NCBI GenBank assembly: GCA_015501605.1
Contig: JADNRZ010000004.1
Span: forward strand, 1,426,001 to 1,490,000
Direction of reading: 5' to 3'
Length of the DNA stretch: 64,000 nt
DNA from: Panaeolus papilionaceus
Taxonomy: Eukaryota; Basidiomycota; Agaricomycetes; Agaricales
In this document: piece by piece, positions 1-12,742 of the stretch
Position numbering within the stretch: the first letter of the stretch is position 1
Layout of the letters: each line of letters begins with the position of its first letter
Translations under genes and position numbers: made by a program
Notes under the pieces: generated by a model
Told to the model about the DNA's origin: nothing
Seen by the model: the letters and a program-made list of their open reading frames with translations, nothing else
Database searches by the model: none

Positions 1-3000
1 TATCTAAAGCTCATGCAGATTTTGCGTCACTGACGATCCTTTGACACTGTGCACACAAGTCTTTTCCTTTCTCCCACTCTTTCTCCAAACAGCTGTTTGA
101 TCACCCACTTCATTGTGGACAGCCCCATCGTGTGGGGTAAAATGCAATCCGTGAAGAATTCGATTGGCGGGAATGGATGGCAGCCTGATGTTGTGCTTCC
201 CGCGATTGAGAATGATGCCGGATATGTTTCGGATGTACGTCCATTATATTTGGTATAAAACCATCATCCATTCAGTACTAACCCAAAAGACGTAACAGGC
301 CTCATCCCAGTACGACGTCGACGATTCAATCATCGCGCATTATTCAGAGCCTGCAGGTACGCTTTCTATGTCGTGATTCTGACTGACAATTGAAAGGACA
401 TATTAGCAGTGAACTGTGACGAGGTTCCTGTGGATGATATTCCCGAACCAGAGCTTGGTGTCTCTCAACCCGAGTCTGTATATGAAGTGGACGAGTCTCT
501 GATTCTACGTTACCCAGGGACTCCTCGTAAGTGCATAGTGTTCAGCCTCATTGGCAGAGACCTCGATATTTATATATCCTCTTTTTTTTTTTTTCTTTTC
601 AGCCCCAGCAACTCAGGTCTCCACCAATTCGACCGATGTCTCATCTCGAAACTCCTCAGCATCGAATGTTCTTTCCACCGATAGTGTACTTGGAAAACGG
701 AAAATGAGTCCAGTGCGTGAGATGGAAGGATGCGTCACCAAATCGGCCAAATTCGACACAGACTCGACAGAACCTGAAGATTGTTACGTTATTGTGAGTG
801 ACAACAACACTATTGACTTTATGTTCAATAATAAACCACGACCTGATGATCATTGGTTATAGGCCCATGATCCCCGAGTCGAGCGTCTTTTGTTTGAAAA
901 GAAGATCGGGCATGGGTTTTCATACGAGTTGGCCCGGCTTATCTCACACGGCGCTTCATACGATTCAATTACGGAAGAAAAGCTACAGCAACTGGCTGCT
1001 TTGACAAACATATCTTCCTCCAAAATCGAGGCCATTTTCACAGCGAAAGAAGTTGGACCTCTGGACGAAGAGCTGACCAACATGTTTGCATTGGAGCGTG
1101 CTGCTACTGTGAGTGCTTTTACATCTTCATTTGTCGGCATCTCTAATTAACTGTACAAGTCCCCTTGGGAAGAGATTCAATTAGAAGAGCGGGCTCTTCA
1201 GGCGAACCCTGACGGATGCGTTGGAAACAACCCCGCCTGCCCTGGGTGGTATGGAGGCAAGCCTGTATTCCGTGCCCGGCTTGTCGAGGGTAAAACGTTA
1301 GAGGCTCCATACGGAGTCGAACTTGAAGAGCCAACCCTGGGGCCCTCGTCGCGGAATACGCGGCACTTTGGATCCGCATCGTTCTTGAGAATCAAAATCC
1401 CTGACAAGATCTTACACTCCGAAAATAACACGTTGGAGTCCTTTTTCAAGAAACCTTTTATATTATGGAACAAGGTTTATCGGGCGGTTTATGCCAAGGA
1501 TGGAACCGTTTTTCTTTTTTGGACGGATGAGCAATACCGTTCGGAAGAGAGAATACCACAACGAATGTCATTTGAACAATTTTTCGAATGGTCTAACCCT
1601 CTTTCCGCCAATTCCCGTCAGGTTTGTGATATAATTGATGTTTTGTTTCTGTTTCCTGATACTTGTCTTCAGTTCATGACGAAGTGGGCTGCCCGAACGG
1701 CTCTAAATTTTTCAAACTCGGTCCCAGGTCCGTATCTAGCGCAGGCGGATGTACACATTATAGAAGACCTCAGTATGCCCAAACTCGCGTCCCCTCACTG
1801 ATGGGTATTAACCTCTGCCCGTTTTTAGTGTCCAGCAACGGGACATCCGACATGACAGACGGATGTGGATTCACCAGCAAAAACATCCATGTCATGATTG
1901 CCAATCAGCTCGACCTTTCCAAAACGCCTGCTGCATTCCAGTTTCGTCTTGGTGGCTTCAAGGTAAGTAACCACCATCACTGCGGTGAGTATGTCTCTTA
2001 TGAATAACTTGTAGGGCATGTCGGTAATGAAGGATGACGATCGAAATGACAACATCCCCAGAGCTTGGTTTCGGCCATCGCAAACCAAGATCTTGCTTCC
2101 CAAGGAACGCGTTCAAGACAAATCGCAGTTGACATTCGACATCCTCCGCACAGGTCGTCTGAAAACGGCAACTCGCCTTTCTAGTGAAGTTATCATCAAC
2201 CTCCATGAAAATGGAGTTCCTGCCGCCGTTTTTGTGGAGTTGATGAAACAAAGTGTTAATGCTCTGGTAAAAGCATTGACCGCTTGGGAGGGTCCAGATG
2301 CGATGTACCTCCTTTGGATGAACGTAGAACATGCAGAGGGCGTTCTAATGGAGCGAAGGGCGAGAGTGGCTAAGAGTGAAGCCAGAGCACGGGGCGCAAA
2401 GCTTACCTCGATCGATGATGGCGATGACGATGAAGACGACCAAGAAAATCAAGATCCTGAGTCCGAACCTTTGGTGGAAGGGAAATCTGCTCCGTGGTGG
2501 CCAGACGACATATCTGGATGTCCGTCAACTTTGGGAGAGACTGTGATGTCGTTATTAGACTCTGGGTTCACGCCACAGGATTGTCCCGTGCTCAGGGAGG
2601 GGCTGAAGAACGTCCTGGACAAAGCTATATCGCGGGAAACAACCAGGTTGAGATTCGAAGTTGCGCAGAGTTGCAACGCTTTTGCCATCCCAGGTGCGTA
2701 TTTCAGAAGCCGGTTTAAAGTTTAAAGTTGATCTAACACGTGTCTATTGGATAGACCCGTGCGGTGTCCTTGGCGAAAACGAAATTCATGTCAAATCGTC
2801 GCGGCATGAATTTAAACTTGACGATGGGACCGTTACAGATACCCTGATCGGTGATGTTCTCGTGGGCGCTTAATTCGTCTTATTCTTGTTATGCAGGCAA
2901 CTGAATATGGCTCTCACAGGTAACAAGAAATCCTTGCAAGGTGCCTTCAGACGCCCGCAAAGTAAGCTATGGTCAGAGACCAACAGCGTTTAATGCAACA

Positions 3001-4272
3001 ACTAACTGTTTTCGAGGTCAAGGCGGTAGATCACCCCGCCCTTCGTCACTATACGGACGTCGTAATATTTTCAACCAAGGGAAACCGCCGCCTCATCGAT
3101 TATTTGGCAGGAGGTAAGTCTTCCACTCGCTACATCTGCTTTTTCTAATGCTTTTTTTACTAGGTGACTACGATGGGGACACTGTGATCGTGTTTTGGAA
3201 CAAGCTCATGGTGACCCATTTCCGGAATGCGGACGATAAGTATTCGCATGAACCCCCAGTCGTCGAAACTTGCTTCACGCGCGATACGGAGAAGGGCGAT
3301 CGCTTTTTGGGAAGGTTGAAATCTTTGCAGTTGGAGGACGATAGGATCCATGCCTATCAATATTTCTTGCTGGGCTCTCTCCGTGGCATGTATCAGGTAG
3401 GCATGTACTCAACCTGGCACGACAACGCCATTTACAAGCTTGGCTATGGCCATCCCGAAACTCATGCTCTGGCAGCTAAGTACGTCGCTGATGTTTTATA
3501 TCGGGAAGGGGTTACTGACATCGTTGGGAACAGGTTCTGTCGAGTTCTGGACTCTGCAAAAACAGGTTACAGGATCAAAGCACAGGTGTATCGTGAGGAC
3601 AAGAAGAACCATGACCACCCCTTAGGCCCGAAGTGGAAAACCATCATTAAAGGCAAGAAAAGGGGAGCAGATTCCAATAGGGTACACCTAGCAAGAAACG
3701 CGGACATTACTACGCCATTCATCATGGACATCTTGCTTAACGAGGGGCATAATTTGCGGGACATCATCAAACAGAAGATGGACAGCCAATTCTCTCATGA
3801 CGAAAACCAGGAAGATCCGCACCTCAGCAGACCATGGAACATGGCGAAAGAGTGGTCAGAACGTGGGGAGTCCCAGAAGCAGAAGAGGCGTAACCTCAGT
3901 ATCATCTCTCTGCATGTTCAACAAATATATCGTCAACACAAGAATATGTTCCGGGATGGCAAGTTCCTGCGACGGCCCATACGAGTTCGCCAAGATATGT
4001 TGCGAAGGATGTCCAGAGAGTTTGCATCATCCCCGAAGCTTGACAAGGTGCCTGAAATCGTAGACGAGGAATACCTGCGACGCTTGTGCGCGTCCTACGC
4101 CTACGTTTTTGATCGAGAGCAGACAACGAAGACCGATGTGGGCATGGGCTTCAGTCGTTTCCCATTTAATGTTGCAATGGGGGAACTCTGTGCTATCAAA
4201 GCCAAGGCACTGGGACCAACCAAGGTTACCGTTGGTTCATTCTATCAGAGGTTTCGCCTGGATAAGGGTTGA
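1..4272 (+). CDS. RNA-dependent RNA polymerase (QDE-1/RDR family), 5' end outside window
   Basis: Makes double-stranded RNA from single-stranded RNA templates in RNA silencing. The sequence shows a multi-exon plus-strand gene. The first visible exon ends near base 25 (reading SKAHADFA), and the next starts at 91 after a CAG acceptor. Further exons lie at about 299-357, 409-525, 602-793, 863-1108 and 1161-1620, then on to 3164-4272. The decisive motif is GGDYDGD, encoded at about 3164-3184, which is the DbDGD catalytic signature of cellular RdRPs. It is preceded by TRNPC and VKAVDHPALRHYTDVV, the usual run-up to the active site. An acidic DDGDDDEDD stretch lies at about 2415-2445. The first part of the gene lies upstream of the window, so the start and total length cannot be given. 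Introns are short, unlike the downstream neighbour. Individual small exons around 2700-3110 are less certain than the 3' exon. Confidence 0.9.
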
Positions 4273-4477
4273 ACTTTTCTTGACTTCCAATACGTTTCCC
4301 ATACCCAATCAACATCTGGATACCTTTCTTGCGGTAGTTCGCTTTTTCGTTATCGCTGTGTGCTTGTTGTTTTTGTCGCTTTTATATCTCTCGGAAACCT
4401 TAGTCTACGTCGTAAAATTCTCGTATATTCCAAATGTTGTAACATCAATCACTGTAATATTTTTTGGTAGCTCAGCA

Positions 4478-7400
4478 TCAGTCGGCCGTGAATTTATATC
4501 CTCCCTCACGTTGGATGGCCTCAAACACCAGTCCCAACAACTGCTTTCCACCTGGAGTGGTCAGGGAGCATTCGACCTTGTCTCCGGGAAGAACAGCACC
4601 CACACCTTCCGGAGTACCGGTCAGGAGGAGATCTCCCTCCTATACACAGGGAAGTTAATATCAGTATCAAATAAGATGAGATTTGAAGGGACGAGATAAG
4701 GAAGGATAAGGGTGAATCTCCTTCATTATCCCTGCAGGGAGCAGAGGCAGACCAATAATAGTGTACGTCATGAAGGGACTTACTTCGAGGGTCATAATTG
4801 AGGAAACATGTTCAATAAGGCGAGGGATGCGGAAGATCATGTCGTCGGTGGTGCCATCTTGTTTGGTCACACCATTAATCTATAAAAGCACAAAAGTTGG
4901 TCAGCTCGTCTGGTTCGTCTTGAACAACTCAGCAGATGAAGGGGGGAAACAGTTCGAATGCAATGGTCGCTGAGCTGCACAAATCAAGCAGACGACCCAA
5001 TAAGAGAACCATTTTCAGGAGGGAGAATTGAACGAAGACTGGATCTATGGTTTGATTGACTTCTTGTGAGAGAAGGATGAATAAAATGACTAGCCAAGCG
5101 AGCACGTTGAGCTGTCTTCCAGTCATAAATGCCTGAACAAACCACCTTCCAAGGACCGGTTTCTCTCCTCAACCGAACACCCACTATCTGCTTCGGAAAT
5201 AACGCCCGTAAAATGCGAAATGAAACAAATGGTGAAAAGGCGAGAAGTGTGAATAACCAGAAATTAGACACTAAACCGAAAGCCCATTCAAACACGAGCC
5301 AAGGTTGTTCAGCAGAGTGAAGGAGATAAGAGTGCTATCGACCATCGTTTGCACCCTCCAATTCAGTTGACTGACGTTCGACATCCCATATCAGGGATAC
5401 ACAAAGCCTGCCCTCCGCAGCATATCTACTCGTCCTCGTTGTCGATCGAATTCACAAGCCTCAGGACCGGAAATGCCGTAGGCAAGTCAGAACGTGTCCG
5501 CGTAGATGTGATGCCCTGCGGCAACGAGCCGCTTTTCTTCACCATTTTCACTCTCAACGGCATAGAATGACAGGCATTTGAAAATGCCGCCCATGAAATG
5601 AAAAAGAAGGATGAATAAATCGCCTATGCCCTTGGGGTCGATAACGATTCATCGGAGTAAATGAGAACGCTGGAAAGCGAACGACAAAAATAAGGCTGGA
5701 TAACAGAGAGGCTAAGAGATCAACTGAAACGCATGGCGGTGTCAATGATTTGTTTGCGCCATCAGCTGTCTGAGCCAGGAGCCTGCGGCGCCACAAAACT
5801 ATCGATCCAGACATGATAGTTTACGACGGATGTACCACATCCAGCATCCAGAAACATGTAGCAGGCTCCTTACAAAATGTCCTCTGACGTTATCGGGGTA
5901 AAACAGAAAACCTGCATACGTGAAGCAGAGCTCCTGGATCCTCCAAGACTGCCAAATAGTAAGGGATTCATACCGCCAGACTGCTAATCGAGGCACAATA
6001 TGAACGGCATGAAGCAGAAAAACCGTCGGAAGAGCGGAAAAGACAATCAGATAAAAGAGAGGGAAAAAAAACCATAATTGACGGGAAAGGTCAAAAATAG
6101 AGTAAGAAGCAATGTCAAAATTTTGACAACGGCAAAGCGCAGAAGCAGTACGCGTTGATTACTGCTTGCTTTGCATGAAACCTTGGCACACTGCTTACCT
6201 TCAAAGAAAGCCTCAAGTCGTGGGGATCCGCAACCTCTGATTTCGGGAGGAAGGAACTGGGGTGCATAATTACCCGTCAAAAAAACGCGAGTGGGGGACC
6301 ATCGTTCAGAGGTAGGACACCGATACGAGGACATGAGAATTTGTCCATGGAGGGATAATATGCCATCAATAGATGGGATAAAAGATTGGGTTGTATGTCA
6401 GGATTCCAGGGCACGGATTCCAGAATGACGGGAGTCGCCAGGATTGCAAGTTCAATTTGCATCCAGAGCCGGTTTGGATGCCATTTCCAGCGTTGGATAA
6501 CGATGCACAGTCCAAGGTTTCGCATAAATCGACGAAGATTCCGTTAATACCCGATAGGAGGAGAAGCGAGTGATAAACGGGGTGAAAGGAAACATAGGAG
6601 GTGCGTGTGTTAGACATGGGATAAGATGACGACACGGGCATGTTGATGGATTGAGTTTTTCATAGGAGGGAGTGATTGGGTGTTTTGTTCCCGTGTATTA
6701 GATGCAGAGTACGACGGGGATTGAAACAAACCATGTCGTCATCCATCAAGGCCAACAAAAATAGAGCCAGGATAAGCGTAGTGAGAAATTCATTCGGTTG
6801 GCGGACAGGGACAACCGGAACCGGGGGAGATCAATAAAGGGGGAGAAAAAGCAATTAGTGAACAATGCTTAATGCTTATCGAGGCCAAAACGGAAAAAAA
6901 GGAAATTCTGCAGCTGGATTTGTGAATCGAATTGACGCAGAAGCAAAATTGGATGGAAAATAGCTCCAATAATACTGATCACATAGATCAACAATATCTC
7001 CTCTCACACAGCCGCAGGCTGCAGCTAAAGCAAGAGAAACATGCCTCAAAGGGCGTAGCAGTGCAAAGCCAGAGGTCAACAAGAATAGGAAAACATAAAG
7101 AGTGATAACGGGCAGATAATTCCACAGCCACGGAAAGAAGGGGCATGACCGACGGCCGATGTATCACAGTATAAAAATGCGCATAAAAGGCGAAACTTAC
7201 CCAATTGGCGTAAACGTGTCAAAACCCTTTGCAGCAGACCAGGGAAGCCCTGCCTTGCGCACCTTGTCCTGTAGGTTTCTAGCTGTCATATCGACTGCCA
7301 AGGCTGTTGTCCAGAATATAGGCAGGGAGAGTTGACAAGTTTGCGATATTGGACGGTGGGAGAGTTGCAAACAGGCAGAGTAAACATTTGGTAAAATCCA

Positions 7401-8788
7401 AGGCGATATGAAGGCCAAATTCCCAGTGGTAACGAAAGGTTGGGAGATCGATTAAAGTTCCAATCGCCCAAAGTGATAGATAATACACCGTCGGACGTGC
7501 CAGACCAATGTGAAGAGGTGTAGGACGTTTAGGCCGAGTGATCATGTCAGAGAGGAACCATGGAGTTCCATATTTTTCGGAAGATATGTTGTAGGTAGAG
7601 ATGAAGGTGATTAGACAACGACAATACCATGAGTTTCGCATATTTCGTGAATATTAAGGAACCAAAAACAAAAGCCCCCGCCGGAGTCGGAAGTGGATCG
7701 GAGGAGGTAGGTGACGCAAATTTTTTCGATTTTTTTTCGAAGCCCAACGAGCGCAAGATGGCGATCGTGATGCGACCAAGACCAAAAAACAAGGCGGTTT
7801 GCGTGGTTCAAACATAAAAATAAATCAAGAAAAAAGGGAGGCCGCAGTTAGCGTTACAATTCTCAACCCTTCTGCTAATTATCCTGGTACACAAGGCAGA
7901 CCGAGGAGATGAACAGAAGCTTTAATCATAAATCACGTACTGTATCCTGCAACATGGGACAGGGCATCGGCTTGAGAAATGTCACGTCCGGACTTGCCAA
8001 TCACAACACCAAGTTCAACTATAAGAACGAAAGAATATCAGATTAAGACCAATATGTTCTCTCCTCCAAAATAAATAAATAGATTTGAATGGGCGGCCGT
8101 ATGCCAGACACAAATAGCGCAAGATCAATGGCGACCAAACAAATCGAAGAGAGAAAAAAGTGCACAGAGAGCACAGTCATTTGGGAATGACATGCGGAGA
8201 AGAACACGTTCAAGGGTGCTGCACACCCTCCGAGATGAACAGCGGATTTGTTGACTCAGCAAGACTAGGGCATGAAATGAAAACACCCATAAAGCATCCA
8301 CAACTGATGGCTCTTGCACGTAGAGATAACCTGCAACAAGGTAGGACCACAGTGATAAGATACTGACCTTCGTGGTGAGCGACAATGCCTTGAGGAATTT
8401 CAAATTTACCGCCGGAGGGCATATAACTCGAAGTTGGCTTGAGAAAGAAGAAAGGCTCCTTCGGAACGGCATTATTCAGTTCTTTCGCATGGGCAGCATA
8501 GTTCCTGCCAATAGCAACAATCTAAGCGATTCCGACGAGTTCATTGCAAAGCCAAATGCCAGTGAATAATCGGTTGTTGGTGCATTCGTTGGAATGTCAT
8601 GGTGGTGGTAGTTGCGGAGACACAAAGAAAGGAAGGTCAGATGAGTGATTTCATGAAACATAATTAACAAGAAAAATTAAAAGATCCGGGTAGAAACTAG
8701 CCATGATGACCATGGACTTGGTTTTGAATGATTCTGAATGGAGGAAACATCGACTCACTTTCCTCCCTTGACGAACGAACGAAGCCAT
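4478..8788 (-). CDS. Fumarylacetoacetate hydrolase family protein, FAHD1-like (acylpyruvase / oxaloacetate decarboxylase type)
   Basis: FAHD1-type enzymes cleave acylpyruvates or decarboxylate oxaloacetate, usually in mitochondria. Seven exons join in phase: 8759-8788, 8368-8521, 7941-8018, 7201-7303, 6199-6256, 4784-4879 and 4478-4639. They encode 226 residues, the normal size for a stand-alone FAH domain. Family motifs appear in order: [70 protein letters not shown] and [11 protein letters not shown]. The metal ligands are E61, E63 and D92 in this model. The start [10 protein letters not shown] sits on a 30-nt exon with a good GTGAGT donor. The oddity is intron size: 237, 349, 637, 944, 1319 and 144 nt, against about 50-60 nt in most genes nearby. 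The exon order matches FAHD1 without gaps, so the model is secure. Localisation and substrate are inferred from the family. Confidence 0.9.
4880..7940 (-). other. Three oversized introns of the FAHD1-like gene (1319, 944 and 637 nt)
   Basis: The stretches 4880-6198, 6257-7200 and 7304-7940 are intronic by the flanking GT and AG sites and by phase. Both strands were read. Minus-strand open stretches such as 4984-5295 and 7279-7641 look hydrophobic in parts (for example [18 protein letters not shown]), but they have no shared start, no consistent splice structure and no family I recognise. I see no terminal repeats or transposase. Confidence 0.5.
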
Positions 8789-11251
8789 TACTGACCGAGT
8801 TGAATGGTTTGAACGAATTTGCTTGATTGACTAGTCCAAACTGACTAGAGTTGAGTTGAACTGTAAAGAGGGGAACAAATTAGATGGCTTTCCGCCGTCG
8901 TCGCTGTTATGAACAAAAATACGAGGCGGGAAAGTTCGCGTCCCTCGCTGTTCCGAGTCGTGGCTGAGAACATTTTGATGGCACAACCACGATTAGTACG
9001 CAATCCACAATCCGGCGCTCGAAACACTTGCAATAGGGGCCGACCCCGACATTATCCTACATAAATCATCAAAAAAAATTCAAGGGTGTTGCTGAACACA
9101 ACAGAACATGTTGAAGTTCCTCTGACATGGTAATACACGATGAAGTCGCACCTGGAGTTCCCCGTCATCTCCATGTTTTTACGGCCCTGCAGTCTGCTAC
9201 ACTGTTCTTGTGCATGCAGTTTAATGTCGCGTATCTCGTTCACGACATTCGGTAGTCGAAGGTCGCTGAAACATATCTATCGGGATTTCTACATCCGCCG
9301 ATAACAGAGCTGACTACGATCAGGGTTTATCAATGACCTTTTGTGATCGCGACGAGTACGCCTTCTTTGCTCATTACTCCCTGAAAGCTGATGTAGAACT
9401 CATCGCACAGATATGTTATCTACGAGGAAGAGAGGGAGATATGGCTCTATAATCACCAGATAAGATGCCGGACGTGCTTTATGTTCAGTCCGTGGACCAA
9501 CATAATAAGCCATACAAGCCTGACGAAATCTAATCAGTCGAGTGACAACTATATATCATTGAGGTGAGCAAGCAACGTGTTTACGATTGATAAGTATCGC
9601 GACTGCCGAGTGTTACCAGCTTACAGTAAGTTTACTCCTCCTTTTCTGAGCAACCTCGGAAGATTCAGTGGGTTGTATAAGAATAAGGCTTCGGACCGGT
9701 TGACCAACGGATCCCTGAATATGTTAGTTTTGCCCCACTTCAGTTCTCGGAACTGTCATGACTAGTGGTGGGACTGAATGGGATGTATTTTACAGGTACT
9801 GAAACAGATAGCCTGGAAACAAGATTTGTGTGGAATTTGAGGGCCAGCAGACGTCAAAGACAACATCCGATGTTTTACAGAAGCTCCAGGGATTCCAAGG
9901 TCAAAAGAGAACCAAGTAAGCAACATTATTTACCTTTAGCACTTGGGACTGAGCAACTCTGGGAAATCTTTCTTTGACAAGGCGATTCATTGATACCAAG
10001 GGCGTGGCGGTCGTAACAAGTCCTAAGGAAAAAAAGTCACCAAAGTGTGCTCCAATAGAAGATGCCTAGAAAACCTTATGGCCACTTCATCAGGACGAAT
10101 GATCAGGACATGATCAATCGTAGAATGGTCTCGCTCCAGTTCCACTGCAGCGACACGCAGCCAACCGTTGCTCAGTGTCACAGTGGGTGCTCGCTGACGA
10201 GCACTAGTCAAGAAAGCAAGAAACATTTTGGTTTCGTAACAAGATGAGACAAGCACAGCCCGCTCAAATTGAGCAGTCAACAGGAGACAGGGCGTAAAGC
10301 GACTACTTGGCTATACTTCGAGGCTATTTTGCGAGTTGACTTTAGATGAATCATGGCACTTCAAAGAAAGGGTTATGCCGGAGAGGGTGGATAGAGACAG
10401 AAGTGGCAATCTATTGATAGCAACGGAGGCTATCTTGGCAATGAGCAATTTCTATTTGGCTCTCGGGATCATCCATACCGATCTTTCTCCCAACCGCCAT
10501 CTTTTCCTGCAGTTTTTTCCTAGTGGAGGTTAAAAAGACCTTCAAGAGGTTGAAACCTGCCTCAAAACTACCTTGAAATTAGGTCATGACACAGCCGGAC
10601 AAGATATGGTAGACGGGGACATGGTAGATGTCAATGAAGTGCCGTTGTCTTGGCGTTGCTTGGCCATTCTCTGGGCGTAAACCTGAAATTCAGGATCATC
10701 ATGGGAGTCTCGTTGGGACCTGCCGCTAGCTGTATGGACGGGTATCATAACGGGCTTGGCGCACCAAGTCAAGCGCTTCCTGGGCTTGGTCCTTGGACTT
10801 TTGTAGCCTTGGTTTGGTCATCGAATCCACTGCCACAGGCTGCCAACCACCATTGCTTGTGTCTGGCTTGGTGGGCTTGGGTCGCAAGAGATGTCGTCAA
10901 AGTTATAAAGAGCCCTGTGCCGACTTCAAAGGTTTCTCTTTCGCCATTGCTGCCATCCATCAAGCACCTTAATCCTCCATCCTCATTGTTGCCCCGACTT
11001 GTCTGTGCATCACATTCATCATATTCAATTACATTCACTCCATTCTATCTAACTCGGCTGTCTGCGAGTGTTCCACGCGCACTTCTCCACCTCATCTGAC
11101 TGCCAACGAAGGAACCCCCCAACAAAACCTGTACAATTTCTCCGGGAGCACAAGTTGTAAGCATTCTTTCAATACCCTATGGTGCATCATGACCAATCAA
11201 CTAAGCAATGTACTTCCCAGCTCCTAGTTTTCCCGTCCGTATAATCACCGA
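8789..11251. other. Intergenic, no supportable gene
   Basis: About 2.5 kb between divergently arranged genes. Open frames here are short and begin mostly at non-ATG codons. One frame at 10336-10533 contains GIIHTDLSPN, reminiscent of a kinase catalytic loop, but no other kinase motif surrounds it. The right-hand part (from about 10900) becomes pyrimidine-rich on the plus strand, as is common upstream of fungal transcription starts. Confidence 0.4.
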
Positions 11252-12742
11252 ATGCCGTCCGTTCCACTTCAAACCAGTGGTCCAGCGCCCAATAATTATG
11301 ATTCAGATGAAGAGCCCGGGTAAGTCTTTTCGTTCTTTTATTTTCCACTTTCCGACGGATAGTCGATCACCCATTACCTCGTATGGTATTTTTGCAAAAT
11401 CCTGTCGTGGTGCCTATTTTCCACTTCGCCTCCACCCTGTCCCCTTTTCAATCTTGCCTTGAACTCGTTTATACAATCTATCCCCTCCAATCATTGTGCC
11501 CTGTTTTCAACGTCGATAGGCGCGTTAGCCTAGGCTCGTTAATCGGGTTGTTGGAAGTTCATTTGTGCACGATATCCCAACCTACCTACCATATCCAAAA
11601 TCGGCTGTGGTATATAAACTGTCATCAGGGTTCAAATCTACCTCTTTCTGTGTAACCCATCCCATAACACCATCCCATTCGACAAATCAGTAAAATCCAA
11701 CCAACTTGGTTGTCAAAGTCACTGTCCAGCCCTGCAGTCTCCAAGGACGTTCCGCCCTTATCCTATATACACACCAATCACCTCACCTGAGTGTATGGGC
11801 CGCTGTCATCACCTACACTACTCAAACTTTAACTCCCATTTCAATTCTGCCCTTGCGCTCCACTTTCCCTTCACTTTTCTATCCTCCCATTCCTTCCTCT
11901 TGCATTGACCGACTTCTTGTCATGTATCTTCGTGCTCGCCAATCGTCCACAACTAACGAGTTTGTTATGCTTAGCCCGCGGTCAGGACATTTAGGCTTAG
12001 CATGGGAAGCAGCTGTCGTCTCGGTATTCGGTAAGTATCCCAGCTACTTTCATCGTCTATCTCCTGTATTGATGGTATATCCCCCGTTACGCAGTCGTCG
12101 TTCTCGTCGCTGTCATTGCTGTAGCCATCTTCCAGATTCGGCGGAGAAGACGTCGAATGCGGCGCATGCAAGAAGAAGCAGCAGCTACTGCCGCCAGTGC
12201 TTCCGCGAAGGCATCAAGAAGAAGCAGTCGCTATAAATCGTCTGGTCGGAAGACAAGGGCAGCTGAAAGCAAAGAGCCGAGCTTAAGGGATGTAGAGATG
12301 GGCGAGCAGAAGGAGAGCTCAGAGGGCAAAAGCGGAGTTGTGGAGATAGCATCCAAGGATATTGATGTGGACCAGCCTGAGACGGGGTCAGAATCCGAGA
12401 ATGAGAAAGAGGTGAGTCTAGCCCCTGGCAATCTTGTCAAGTTCAGGGACCAATTGACCTAACCATCACCGTTAGCGAACAACGAGTTCCAAACCGAAGG
12501 CACCTTCAAAATGTAGAACGAAACACCCAAATACATCCTCAACGTCGCAAGGTCAATCTTCACGGAAACATGGATCAAGAGCAAAGCAACACACCGCTCG
12601 GTCCAGTAGAACAAAATCAGATCAACGACATAGTAAAGTGAAGAGCTCGAAGCGGTCATCAGCGTCAGGGTCAGGGGACGACGATTCATATTACTTTGAG
12701 CACCCGTCACAAAAGCCGCCCAAGTATTACTGGGAGCGTTAG
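11252..12742 (+). CDS. Single-pass membrane protein with polybasic cytoplasmic tail (unknown function)
   Basis: I do not recognise the family. Four exons join in phase: 11252-11319, 11975-12030, 12095-12411 and 12476-12742, giving 235 residues. The N-terminus is short and acidic (YDSDEEPG), followed by one strongly hydrophobic span from about AAVVSVF to VAIF (residues 34-54). A run of six arginines (QIRRRRRRMRR) comes next, then a long Ser/Lys/Arg-rich tail ending in KPPKYYWER. The positive-inside rule puts the tail in the cytoplasm. Intron 1 is 655 nt, long for this genome. An alternative is that translation starts at ATG 11922 (MYLRARQSS), with the TATATAA at 11611 as promoter; that frame is continuous into the same membrane span. 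The last two exons and the span are solid, while the first exon is less so. The tail is compositionally biased, so searches may return only low-complexity hits. Confidence 0.65.
11611..11617 (+). promoter_or_regulatory. TATA-like box inside the long first intron of the membrane-protein gene
   Basis: TATATAA lies 305 nt upstream of the in-frame ATG at 11922. It could drive a shorter transcript that starts at that ATG. The claim rests on sequence match alone. Confidence 0.3.

Noticed and set aside
7279..7641. 120-codon minus-strand frame with hydrophobic stretches overlapping exon 4 of the FAHD1-like gene
   Set aside because: Overlaps a certain exon in another frame and has no recognisable family; most likely a chance frame within an intron.
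10336..10533. Kinase-like string GIIHTDLSPN
   Set aside because: Isolated; the ATP-binding, DFG and APE motifs are absent on either side in all frames.
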